DNA of 64,000 nucleotides from Caenorhabditis remanei (lineage: Eukaryota > Nematoda > Chromadorea > Rhabditida > Rhabditidae), in contig NC_071328.1 of assembly GCF_010183535.1 (NCBI RefSeq), positions 2,914,001 to 2,978,000 of the forward strand, given 5' to 3'. Each line of letters opens with the position of its first letter. Positions within the stretch are counted from its first letter, which is position 1. Positions 11,211-22,542 of the stretch are shown here, piece after piece. The notes beneath the pieces were generated by a model. It was not told where the DNA came from. It searched no databases and was given only the letters and a program-made list of their open reading frames with translations. The position numbers were made by a program, and so were the translations under genes.

Positions 11211-12140
11211 GTCGCTTTTGTTACCTAAAGCTTCATTTTTAAGAGGAGCAAAAAGAGGAAAAAAGGATATTGGCCAGAGGAAAATTGAACCAAGGAGTCA
11301 GCGGGTGACAGCAGGGAGCGCTCCCGCCTGCGCCACCAGTGCGACAAATAGGAAATGGGGAGAGGATATTGAGGAAGGTGGGGGAAAGCGGGGGCGGGGA
11401 GGAACGGGGTGACAAAAAAGAGGCGAAAATTCTCGGCCACCAAAATGGAAAAGTTCGGCCATGGCGCAATTTCGCCCATTTTTAAGGATCTAAATGGCGG
11501 GAAAAAGTGGAAAAAGTGGGCGTGATCCAGAAGAAGCCCCTCCAAACAAAAACGAAAGTTTCCTAATCCAATTTCAACATTTTAAAGACGTAGATCATAA
11601 AAAATTCCTTGGACTAAGAAAACGAAGTGACGTGGAGACAGCAATTGTAGCTTCGCATCCAGAAAACTCGCGTAGATCAAAAATTTAAAAAAAAAAATTA
11701 AGCAGTGTGATGAATCTTCTCGGATTGAAACTCGGTGGTTTATATATTGTGTCAAGTGTCTCTAGGCCCCGCCCACTTTTTGCCGCCTCTCCCCGTGTCG
11801 TCCCGCCTCTTTTACGACTTTTTTGACACGGCGGTGACCGGGGGCAACTGTGGGGATAGAATACCGACGTGGATTAGGGGGGAATTGTATAGTGGCTGAC
11901 ATGTTTTGAATGGGAATTTTGAGAAGTTTTGGAGAGGTGTCAAAATAGTGAAATCATGGAAAGGCACTAGGAGACGTGGACTAGTAGCTGGAGAGGGGCT
12001 TCGTAATTTGAATGGATTAAGCCGGGAAAAGTTCAAAATTTTTAACAAGTAGAGATGGATGGAGGAGGAGGAGATGTAACAAAGCGTTGGGATTATTGAG
12101 CTAAAATTTGGAGCCGAATTTCTCAAAACTGGGAGCGCCG
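11211..12140. promoter_or_regulatory. Upstream region of nlp-8
   Basis: About 900 bp separate the nlp-8 start from the next repeat. A TATATAAA-like motif on the minus strand lies at 11739-11746, too far upstream to assign as the core promoter. A weak CTTTAG acceptor lies just before the start codon. G-rich low-complexity stretches occur at 11340-11410. No other gene is seen. Confidence 0.35.
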
Positions 12141-12147
12141 TTGCAAA

Positions 12148-12360
12148 AACTGAGTATTATTCGTTATTGTGCCGCGGGCCGGGCTAGAATGGCTATTTTG
12201 GCCATTTTCGCATTTTTTGGCACTTTTTCCCGGCCCGCGGCACAATAACAAACAGCCATCCGGCCCGTAGTAGGTCAGTGTCATAGAACTCGCTGAGACC
12301 TACATTTTGGTATATTTTTCAGCAGCTAATAATATTGAGTTTGAAGCGAGATTCACGTGA
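12148..12360. repeat. GC-rich palindromic repeat, copy 2
   Basis: Same family as 1-165: TTATTGTGCCGCGGGCCGGGC is mirrored by CCCGGCCCGCGGCACAATAA around a centre near 12210, followed by the shared tail with CTCGCTGAGACCTACATTTTGG. Confidence 0.75.
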
Positions 12361-12586
12361 TTTTGAGTTGTACGGTAGCCAGATGGGCAATTTGTGTTTA
12401 CTAATAAAAAATGGCTACATTTTCTAAAAATCTAATAAAAAAATTACGGATGGCTTAGAACACCAAAATTCGGGAGGTTAGAAGCAGCCGACATCTCAAT
12501 GGTTTCTTGCTGCCGGCCATTCTCCCGCAGTACTGTGCCAAAAGAATGTACAGTGATGGCCTAGGAACCCGAACCCTGAAAACCTA

Positions 12587-13471
12587 ACTAGGGAATGGTC
12601 AGGACTGACTTTGGAGTTGAGCAACGAGACCTAGTAGAATCGAAAGACAATTGAATTCTGATGGGAAATCAGTTTTCAAAAATTGCTGACGACCCTCCAG
12701 AATCCAGATATTCTGGTCTGAAAATCAGAATTTAATACATGTGATTTACTCGATTTTCCACCCAAATTTAGCTGTATTTCGCCCCAAATATGACGGCACC
12801 TGAACATCTCTCTCGGCCAGCGATCCGTGGTCGAGGGGTGAGCGCGTCTGTCAATGAAGCACGCTATGCTGGTTCGACCCCCACTTGTCCAAAATTTTTT
12901 TGTTTTTTTTATTTCGTCTTTTTTTTACTTTTTGAGCCGTTTTTCAATTAAATCTAACCAGAGACTACGCATCGGCCATATTTTATAGCCGCCTTCCTAT
13001 AGACAATATTCTGAAAGTTGATCTCACCAGCTGTCACTTCTAGCTAGCTTAACTTTCAAAGTAACTTGTGTTATTCAGAAGAATGACTCGCAGTTTTGGT
13101 TAGATTTAATTGAAAAACGGCTCAAAAAGTAAAAAAAAGACAAAATAAAATAAAACAAAAAATTTTTGGACAAGTGGGGGTCGAACCAGCATAGCGTGCT
13201 TCATAGACAGACGCGCTCACCCCTCGACCACGGATCGCTGGCCGAGAGAGATGTTCAGGTGCCGTGATATTTGGAGCGAAATACAGCTAAATTTGGGTGG
13301 AAAATCGAGTAAATCACATGTATTAAATTCTGATTTTCAGACCAGAATATCTGGATTCTGGAGGGTCGTCAGCAATTTTTGAAAACTGATTTCCCATCAG
13401 AATTCAATTGTCTTTCGATTCTACTAGGTCTCGTTGCTCAACTCCAAAGTCAGTCCTGACCATTCCCTAGT
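12587..13471. repeat. 885-bp palindrome with tRNA-like arms
   Basis: ACTAGGGAATGGTCAGGACTG at the left end is mirrored by CAGTCCTGACCATTCCCTAGT at the right; the arms run about 370 bp to a loop near 12960-13090. Each arm contains a tRNA-like stretch (plus 12821-12895; minus 13155-13230) with an A-box-like GTGGTCGAGGGGTGAGCG and a B-box-like GGTTCGACCCC, then a T-rich tract. The cloverleaf outside the boxes is poor, so I read it as tRNA-derived (SINE-like) sequence, not a working tRNA gene. Confidence 0.75.
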
Positions 13472-14686
13472 AAGAAACCTGTCTCCAGCTCAACAAGACT
13501 ATAATTCCAGTTTCTTGAAAACTAGAACATTAGTCTCCAGGTAGACCAAAAATCCTTTTTTCAAAAATATTAAAAACAAAATGCCCTCGAGTAAGTCAAG
13601 TATATTTGCTCTCTCTGCCCAAAAACGGGTTAGGTAACTAAATACTAAATACCCCCCCCCCCTGTTATAAGTAATGACGTGTCATATTTATGTACCGCCC
13701 GTCCGTCTCGAAGTTCCCTAAGGAAGTGCTCTCATTACGTATTAGACGACAATTAATGTGGGAGAGGATAATACACTTGTCATTTCTCGGGGAAGATCTT
13801 TGATTATAGGAGAGGTGTTACGTAACACGGGAAACAAATGAAAATGAAAAAAACCAGGTGAAATTTTCAGATTTTTGAATTCCGCGGATTTCATTGTCAG
13901 AAAAGATGTTACAAAATCAAAAAATTTCAGAATACCCTAAAAAACCAAGTTTTGGGTTTCTAGGCCACCACACCAATCTTGGTAAAAGATGCCGGTATTT
14001 ACATTTTTTGGACTTCTTAGGTTGCCGAGTACCCAAAATTGCAAATTTTTTGTCAAAAAACGCGTGAGGGACTAGTTTTCAGAAATTTTGGTTTTCTAGG
14101 CCACCAACTCAAAACTGGATTTTAAGCCTTCTGAGACTTTGTTTTTTTTCAAATTTTTTTGTAGAAACTCTTATATTTCAGTAATCTAAGAACGCCATAG
14201 AAAAATTGTTCGAAAACATTTAATAGTAACTGAAAAAAAACGTGGGGGACTAGTTTTACCAAAATTTGGTATTCTAGGCCTCCATTTTTTAGGCGTCCTA
14301 TTTTTGTAGCCTTATACCCCTCTTATCAACAAATACATAAATTGCTCAACGGAGCACAAAGTTAGTGCTCCGATGAACCCTTCGAAGAATGTTTTCCTTT
14401 CCCCCTTCTAAAATGTGGGCGGAGCCTCTGAGGAGAAAAAGTTAATTGAAAAAGTGTGTCTGACAAGGGGCACGGCCTCACATTTTTGTTTCAGCTGCTT
14501 TAGGAATTCAGAATTAGAGGGATGAATAATAGTCAGAAGGGTACAAAAACAAGGAAAGGTCATGAGGTTTTCCGGAAAATGTGGTTTTTCACTTTTTCAG
14601 ACGCCAAAATCCTTCCAAAATAGCTATACTTTGAAAGTAAATATGACAAAAACGTCCCGACAAATAGCAAAAAAAGATAGAGAGGG
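13472..14686. repeat. 'CTAGGCCACC' repeat block, first copy
   Basis: No gene. From about 13930 to 14300 the phrase 'GGGACTAGTTTTCAGAAA' followed by TTTTGGTTTTCTAGGCCACC recurs at irregular spacing. The opposite orientation of the same block lies at about 25380-26000, on the far side of the LTR element. A run of 11 C occurs near 13650. Confidence 0.5.
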
Positions 14687-14915
14687 GTGAGGGGTCGAAC
14701 CAGGATATGTCGGCTTACCGGCTCGACACGCTACCAGGTACACCATGGCGAAAATGGGAGCGCGCCGGCGAGGGTTATGATAAGAGTGCGTCAAATCGGT
14801 GGTGGCGCCGCGATCACCGCCGCCACCATCGTGACATCATCTAGTGTACCCGGTAAGGAGTCTGGCCAGTAATCTAGCAACCAGGGTTCGATTCCCACTG
14901 TGTGCTATTCTTTTT
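14687..14915. repeat. Inverted pair of tRNA-like units, copy a
   Basis: The left half on the minus strand and the right half on the plus strand both carry GG(T)AAG-type A-box and GGTTCGATTCCC/GGTCGAACC B-box sequences, with GTACCCGGTAAGGAGTC in the right unit. They face each other around a GGTGGTGGCGCC-rich centre. Related pairs lie at 26655, 29425 and 32125. Anticodon and T stems do not pair well, so these are tRNA-derived elements. Confidence 0.65.
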
Positions 14916-16185
14916 TGCTCTTTTTTCTGAGTCTAGACATTTACTTTTTATCATAGGGAAACGTGAGAAAAGTCGATTTTCGGAAAAAAATGTTCGAAAA
15001 AAAACTAAATTTTTTGAAAACGGAAGTAAGATACTTCTTGAAGATCACAAGAAGTAGAAATGAGTAATGAGAAAAAAGTAGAGACGGATTAAAGTGTCGG
15101 TTTTTTTCCTTCTTTTTTTCTCACAAAGTTACTCAAAAGTCATGAGAAAAAAAAACTTTTAGCCAATGATCTCTGGTAATCCATGACATTTACATTTAAC
15201 TAGATGGACTTTTTCCTAGTATACGTAATAGAAACTGACCACTGGCACAAAATTTCGAAAATTTCGGAAAAAGGGGGGAGGCTGAGCTCTTAGTCAAATA
15301 AAAATTTGTCCCCTCCAGAGTCAATTCAGTAAAAAGTGTATCTAAGGGCGATGTTTTATACGAAAAAGGTCACCCCCACACCACACACATTTAGGCTCCG
15401 CCCACTTGAGTCATGGCGGCGCGGGAGCCCGCGCCGCTGCGTCATCACGCTGCGAAGGGGAAGGGCGAAAACTGGAATTGTTGAGGAGCAACTTTATTTT
15501 TTACACGAGTTTAGGCAACTAATGATGTCATTTCATTAAAAACGTAAAAATAGGATTGGGTCAAAAAAATTTCAAAAAAAAATTTTTTTTTCGAGTCTTT
15601 TTTCAACGTTTTTTTTTTCAATTTTCAGCTTAAGAAGGTTGTGTGGATGTTCTTTTCATGTTCCAGAAAAAAATTTGATCCAGAATCTAGACGCTACGTT
15701 TCAAATGGACTTATGGAAGTGACAGGACGGGTGGTTAAGAACAGGGAAGTGGGTTTTTTCTTCATTTTTTAATAAGGGGAAGGCTAAGGATCATTTGACA
15801 GTGTAGAGTCTAGTAAGAGGAAATTTGTGATCTACATGAGATTTTTTTTTTGAAATTTTCGAAAAATCCGTAAAATAACGAATTTTACTCTAGCTTAGGG
15901 AGTAGAGCGCATTTTCACTGGAATTCCATTTTAAAATGCGCGTTCACAATTCCGAAATCCTCGGGAACATAAACGGAAAAAAACTAATGTAGATCAAATT
16001 CAGCACACTCCCCATTCATTCACCCATTTTTTCCGCTCCATGTAACACAAAACTTGTGTTTTCATTCACATAGGCACGCGGAGACTCAAAAATGTGTAAA
16101 ATTTAAAAATTTCCACAAAATTTGGTTCTGCCACCCCAATATGAACATTTTACGTATTGCAAAAAAGTTACAAAAAATAAATAAA
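14916..16185. other. Intergenic, no gene seen
   Basis: AT-rich with poly-A and poly-T runs. No exon, RNA gene or clear repeat is supported. Confidence 0.5.
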
Positions 16186-16189
16186 GAAT

Positions 16190-17325
16190 TTACACGAGGC
16201 AAAACTCGAACCCTTGACCCCTCGGGCGGTAGACAACAGCGTACCACAGGTGAACCGCTGGGGAACACATATGGAACCGCGCGGTGGCGAATATGTGGCT
16301 AAAAAGAATGAGGGTTGGGCCCTATATGTGCCCATATGGATCCACGCGCGGTCGGCCGAAAACGTGGGGCGCATATGGAACGCATATGGATAGCATATCA
16401 GCATTAATTCTACCAACCGTATTTGGTTGATTATTCTGTATGAAACACTAGAAAGCCCTAATTCATTGTTATGATAGGTATGTAATGTAATTATGTTGTT
16501 TCACTATTCCTTTTTTTCAACTTGTTCACTTTCCATTTCTCGGACTTGTACATTTTCTTCGTTCTTTCTCGAAGTTCTTCATTTTTCAAACAGATAATGG
16601 CAATACTTCATGAAAAATTGAAAATCACATACGATTTCATATTAATATTATAGGTTAGCTTGGCGGTTATAAAACAATTTTTGATGTTCGAGCTTTTCTT
16701 TGAACTCTGAAAAAAAAACCCGCCGACGAAATTCGAAGTCCGGTATTTTGACTTTACTTCGGTATGACAAATACTTACTTCTTACCTTTAAATCCATCTG
16801 AAAAAATATAATTTCTTATCATACCGAAGTAAAGAAAAACACAAGACTCGAATTTTTCGACAAAAAGCTAAAATTTAAGTTTATTGAGAAAATAACAACT
16901 TTTGTATTGAAAAAAATAAGTTTCCGTAAGTTTAAATAGCTTTATTTTTATTTTTGAAGTTTGCCATTATCTGTTTTGTGCAAAAAGAATGAGGAAAATA
17001 GTTAAAAAACTTCGAGAAACGGAGAAAATGAGCCCGGACTTATAGAAAAAAATGTCGCGTCGATTTACGGTAAACAACACGCCCACGTGTAATTCCGGAG
17101 TGTCGTTGCGGCGGCCGGCCGCCACCCTCAAATATGGACCATACATATGGGAGCCAAATGGGTGCACGCGCGGCCAGTACACAGAAAAGACGACCACACA
17201 TATACGCCACACGCGCGGTCCACGTTTCATTTATGGACACATATAGGACGCTATTCTGGCACTTTCACACATAGGATTCCCAGCGGTTCACCTGTGTACA
17301 CCACTCGACCACCGTGCAGGCGAAA
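16190..17325. repeat. 1.1-kb degenerate foldback with a tRNA-like end
   Basis: CACAGGTGAACCGCTGGGG near 16245 is mirrored by CCCAGCGGTTCACCTGTG near 17280. Inside lie inverted CATATGG/CGCGCGGTC-rich blocks, then CAGATAATGGCAA (about 16590) against TTGCCATTATCTG (about 16962), then ACTTCGGTATGA against TCATACCGAAGT. The left arm contains a minus-strand B-box-like GGGTTCGAG. Arms are imperfect, so the element is old or rearranged. Confidence 0.6.
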
Positions 17326-17871
17326 CAGTAAGGTGGCAAGGGGCGTAGACAAGTCGGCGCCTTTTCGCACCTTCTCGCCGCGCCGAAGGCGCCCCAGACT
17401 TTGAAATTTAAAATTCAAAAGGGTGTTTCTATGAACTTTTTTCTGAATTTTCCAATGAATTTAACAAGATTATACTAATCCACTGCTCCCCACTTAGTAT
17501 TCCGCACACCGGAAGCGCAAAGTTTAAAGATGATTCGATTACATCGACGTGAAATACATTTCTGGCGTCGCCCAATTGATATTTGGTCTCGTCAAAAAAA
17601 AAGGTGTGAATGGTCACACCTTAATTGACAAATTACAACAAAAAAACGAAGAAAAAGAATGCGGAAACTGTATCAATTCAAAATATTTGTTGTTTTTTTT
17701 TTTCAAAAAAAAAATTTTAATCACGCGATTTTTTTCGTTTTTTTTCAATAAAACATGTTCCGGACCGGAAGCTGTAGCCCCGTAGCCTGATGACGTTGAA
17801 TTTTGTGGGGGAGGAGTGGGGGAGAGGTCACTTAATAATAGAGAGCTTGATGGACATTGTGGGGATGAAAC
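17326..17871. other. Intergenic, no gene seen
   Basis: Short open frames on both strands at 17429-17785 match nothing I recognise. The last four bases, AAAC at 17868-17871, are the left target duplication of the LTR element. Confidence 0.5.
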
Positions 17872-18169
17872 TGTCAGGGTACCGTTTTTGTTTTCTCCTT
17901 ATTATCGTTTCTCCACGAGGCGACCGATAAGAGTTCTATAAAAGGTCTCTTACGGGCGCAATCGGGGCTCTTTTCTGACTCTCTTATCAGAGAGACTGTT
18001 CTTGTCCTATATTTTAAGTGTTAGAATAAATGTGTATTTGAATCACGAAGTTAGTCTTAGTCTGACACCGCTACACTATGAAAGACTAATGTACCTAAAC
18101 CTTATTGTTTAGCTACTCATATTTAACGCTGTTGTCTTTACTTAGAACACCACGTGTTAAATAATAACA
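17872..18169 (+). repeat. 5' LTR
   Basis: 298 bp, TGTCAGGGTACCG...AATAATAACA. A TATAAAAG promoter motif lies at about 17938-17945 and an AATAAA signal at 18025-18030. I see no difference from the 3' LTR when reading the two side by side. Confidence 0.93.
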
Positions 18170-18187
18170 TGGAGGTTCCCCTCGGCA
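18170..18187 (+). other. Primer-binding site
   Basis: TGGAGGTTCCCCTCGGCA starts directly after the 5' LTR. The TGG pairs with the CCA tail of a tRNA primer. Which tRNA cannot be named from the window. Confidence 0.7.
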
Positions 18188-19179
18188 CATGAACATACTG
18201 TTCATGTGTGACCTCGAATCGTAAGATTTGACGAGTGCGGATACTAGTAAAAGAGAAGTCCACGTCTGACAAGGATACTGAATAGTACCCTTCTTGGAGC
18301 TGGCAAGTCAAAATGTTTCATACCACACGATCTACGGAACTTAACGAGGTGGCCACCGAATTTCCTACTGGCTAACATCAACACCAGGATCTGAAAAAAA
18401 AAGGGAGAAAGATACTGCTTTAAATCTGTCGAGTTAAAAGATATTTTAAGATGATCCGGAAATGAAAACTGAAGGAAAAGTTTTCAGAAATGTAACGAAG
18501 GAGTTCTGACGACAGATTTGGACCATGTGAATGGATAAGATACCTCTCAAAAGTCAAATGTTGTGACCTGAAAACAAGGGTTCAGACTTGTAGGTGGATC
18601 AAACCATCGGTTTCTTATTGATTCACACCCCACGGATAAGTCATTAATGCTCTTTGACCCGGACCCGACGGGGGCCAAACAAAGTCATTAAGGGGAGAGT
18701 CTATTGGATGACGCAAGCAGTTTAGATAAGAAAGGCGCGGTCTCGGAAGACCCCGCTTATCAGAATTGTCATCCCTGTAACCCTACTTTGCAAAAGGCAG
18801 TAAAGTTACAGATAAGACGTGACGTAAGTCGCACGGCGCCGAAAACGACCCAAGTCACAGATCTATTTGAGCATAGATCAAAAATTTCGAAGGAAAACGT
18901 TAAGTTTCGATGAATAATATTTTGACAAAACAATTGAGACAAAGGAAATCACGCATACAAGGCATTCTACTAAATCGAATAAAGCCTACTCAGAGAAAGT
19001 TTTTCACTTTGGTAAGATGTTGAGCAAGACTACGCACTTAACCTGTAATCATCGAAATTCATCTTTTAAGATGAACACTGATATTCTACATAAGACGTCT
19101 TGGAATCATGACTTTATTAAAGAAAAGAAAAACACAGAAAAGACAACTAGAAAGGAAAACTAAAAGAAGACAAGGTTAA
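18188..19179 (+). other. Non-coding leader of the LTR element, gag missing
   Basis: In the place where gag is expected I find no long frame on the plus strand and no CCHC zinc knuckle. The longest frame (18704-18913, 69 codons) is not gag-like. Either gag was deleted and replaced, or it is too decayed to read. Confidence 0.6.
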
Positions 19180-19506
19180 TTAATACCACTCGCAAATCAC
19201 GCTCTCCTGGGGGAAAGTGGATCCGGAACTACCAATGAAGTATACCATTCGGGTTCTGGGGTACTCCAGGAAGAAGCCATACCGCTCCTCAAAATATTGC
19301 CGGACACTCATCTTCCGACCTCGGTACAAAAGAGTGCGGTCGATGGTCCTAAACAAGAACAATAAAGGTAAATTGAAGGATCTAGCAAGAACATACCAAT
19401 CGGTTGTGAACTGGAGGATACCGTGATCCGCTCCGTTTCGGTGGAGATATTCGACATAGACCGACCGCTTATTCCGTAATTGAAAGTTCAGTTGCGCCGT
19501 GGGCAT
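19180..19506 (-). pseudogene. Antisense Argonaute PAZ-domain fragment inside the LTR element
   Basis: On the minus strand, opposite to the retrotransposon, a coding stretch reads ...GRKMSVRQYFEERYGFFLEYP...YFIG...STFPQESV. This is the signature of the second half of a PAZ domain: V..YF..(K/R)YG..L.YP, then G, then FP.E. Upstream it is interrupted by a typical small nematode intron (GTATGT at about 19396, TTGTTTAG at about 19353) that keeps the frame when removed. An intact intron means the piece came from genomic DNA or an unspliced antisense copy, not from spliced mRNA. The source looks like an Argonaute of the WAGO/ERGO type, judged by the motif alone. Only the PAZ portion is seen; no MID or PIWI domain follows. 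Confidence 0.7.
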
Positions 19507-22500
19507 CCACCACCAACGGGGATGGTCTACTTGGTCTCACAATGTAGTGAAGTTATTGCAGAAAAAGTATTCTACGATCACAAGGTTAATGGAACGTGCT
19601 ATGTAGACACACCGGTCCAAGTCCAGAATCAGACATGGTTCATAGCTCCAGGAATGGAAAAAGACTTAATGAAAGATAGTGTGGAAATACCATGCGACGA
19701 AGTGACTCTCGGAATCTACAGAGATACCGAAGGAGATTGGAAGAGCGCGAATGGAATTCCAGTTATCCGAAACATTCCTATCTCGTTTACAAGAAAAGCA
19801 GAAAAAATAAATTTGACACTATCAGCACCACCCGTTTTCAGCAAACTAGAAAACATTGATAACCCATTTGCTTATCTTGCAACATGGACAGTCAACCTCA
19901 TGAAATTGAAGGAAACCCAACGCGAACTCATGCTTAATCTGCAGAGTGAAGGGCTATCTTCACAGACAGTTGAGGACATGCTGAGCAGAGGAGCTGAAGG
20001 ATTTAGAGGTTTAGCCGGAATTATCCAGGATAGTTTGGACAAAGGTGCAAGTTTCATTGAAAACGAAGTCATGGGTACCGTGAAAAAAGTAGTAGTACCT
20101 ATTATCTCGATAGTCTTTCTGGCAATTGCGGTAATCATCGCTTTCAAAATCTACTTCGTCAGAAAAGCAGCTGGCATAGCTGTATCTGAATTAGTGAAAA
20201 TCACAAGAAAAGCACCTCCAACTATACAACAGATGATTCGCCGATGGAAACCGGAAGTTCACAACATCATGATGAACGACGATCCGATAGATCTGGATGT
20301 TATGAGCATTGAACGGAGTGATTCCATTGTAACTATGCCAATGATAGCAACCATTTTAACAAAAGGAAGAGAAGAACTAACACCAAAAATTAAGGTGAAA
20401 ATACAGCAAGCCTACATTCAAGCAATGGTAGATACTGGAGCAAGTATCTCTCTCATATCTGAAAAATGGTTGAAAAGAATGGGATACAATTATAAGGCTC
20501 ACAACACACGCCAAGTGGCATTAACTGCTAATGGCACGTTGTTGAACCTCATAGGATCCTTGAGAGTCCCTATGAAGATTGGACCATTCAGAATAATGAC
20601 AAACTTTTCAGTTGTGGAAAATTGGAAAATTCCATATAACTGCATTCTTGGAATGAATGTTGTCAGTTCATTAAACAAACAAAACCTGCTTATCGCATTC
20701 GACACCCAGAACAAATGTCTCCGAGTTGGAAATGTTTCAATTCCATTTCTGGAAAACGGGAACAGGATGGAAAACACTCCAGAAAGACAGGGGGATAATG
20801 AATCCAACTTAGACGAAGACGAAATGACATGGACGCACAAAAGTCTAGGAGAAGTTCAAAGAAAAAGCAAGAAAATTGTCAAAATACGCAATTTATTCCG
20901 TGAAAATAAAGCAACAGAACGAATGAAGAATATGTTTTACCTCATAGGAGATGTTGTTTATCGGATCCCACGACACAAAAGACAGACCCCACCAGTTCTT
21001 TTAGAATCGGGAGAAGATGCGAAACAATTAATACGAGATCTTCATTTTTGTGAAGACTCGGATGGTTTCAAAACAGTCATGGAGAGATTGCAAGACATCG
21101 CAGTCTGGAAAGGCATGAGACAGGACGTAGCAGAAGTTCTACATACTTGCAGAAACTGTTGGAGAAGGAAAGCATCTCAACAAAGACCCTACTTAAACTC
21201 CATAATGACAGTTAGCGGGAGAACACATTTACCATTTGTTCCCGTTCACTTGGAGGGAGTCCCGGTGGTAGCTCTCCTCGATTCAGGAGCTTCGGTATCA
21301 CTTATTCCAGAACGAATCCTAAAGTTACTGAAACTGGAAGGAAAGGTCAAAAGAACTACCTGTTCAGCAAAAGTAGCAAATGGAACTGAGTTGAAATTTC
21401 TGGGAAAGGTAACCACTATAATCACCGTTGGAAAAACAAATGTATCGCATGAATTGCTGATAACAGAAAATGAAGGAGCTCCAGCACCTTGTTTGCTCGG
21501 AGTTGATTTCATCAATGCCCTAAATAGCAGAGGAAAATTGTTGACTTTCAACATGACGGAAAGAAAAGTGAAAATAGGAGACACTTCAGTCAAACTATTG
21601 GATCCAAACCAGAATGGGCATGAGAATATCATGAAAATATCGGTTACGTGTGCAGAAGAGGAAGTTATCCCACCAAGGTGTCAAGCAATAATTGCCGGAG
21701 AAATGCCTGGGGTGACTATAAAGAACAAAGAGTTCATCATCACGGATACCGATAGAGAAACAGATGAGATTTACTCAATCAGTTCAACTCTCACAAAAAT
21801 GGATAGTGAAGGGAAGGTGGTAGTAAAAATCACCAATCCGGGAAATGGCAATTTAGTGCTAAGAAAAGGTGAGAAAATCGCTGAAGCAGAAGTCTGGTCA
21901 GGAATAACAAAAACCTCACCGGAAATAAATTCAGTCAATATGGAGGATCAAAATATTGAAGTTCTTCTATCTAAAGTAGACCTGGAGAAATCCTCTTTGT
22001 CCGCAGGCGCAAAGAAAAGAGTGAGGCAAATGATAAGGAAATATAGCCAGGCTTTTGTAGGAATCGATGGACGAATTGGAAGGTTCAAAGGAAAAACCAA
22101 GCATTACATCGAACTAAACGACAATCATAGAATTCCGCAATGCCGGCCGTACAGAGTTAGCCCTCAGCAAAGAGAAAAATTGGAAAAGGAGTTGAAGTTT
22201 ATGAAAGACAACGGTCTCATTGAAGAATCGACGTCTCCGTATACATCCCCTCTTCTGAGCATTCCAAAGGCTAATGGAGAAATAAGAATTGTCATTGACT
22301 ATAGAAGATTGAACCTCATCACAAGAAGTCGTACATATATCATGCCAAACACCATTGATGTTACGGAAGAAGCTTCTAGAGGAAAGCTATTTTCTGTGTT
22401 TGACATTGCTCAAGGATTCCACACAATACCAATGCACGAAGCGCATAAAGAACGTACAGCGTTCTGCTGTCACATGGGGGTATTCCAATATCGATATATG

Positions 22501-22536
22501 CCCATGGGATTGAAAGGCGCGCCAGACACTTTTTAA
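19480..22536 (+). pseudogene. Env-like membrane segment, two retropepsins and start of RT
   Basis: A frame of 1018 codons opens directly after a stop at 19477; its first ATG is at 19522, so the real N-terminus is missing. The first 200 residues have three N-glycosylation sites (NGT, NQT, NLT) and few cysteines, followed by a transmembrane helix at about 204-227: an envelope-glycoprotein-like C-terminal part. Then come a retropepsin motif DTGAS (318-322), a domain resembling the integrase zinc-binding module with CRNC (557-560) but an incomplete His pair, and a second retropepsin motif DSGAS (601-605). Reverse transcriptase starts near residue 860. The frame ends at an in-frame TAA (22534-22536) inside RT; the same frame resumes directly after it. 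Confidence 0.85.
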
Positions 22537-22542
22537 CGGGCT

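Noticed and set aside
17429..17785. Small frames near the left LTR
   Set aside because: No recognisable protein, no splice support, and low-complexity A/T runs within them.
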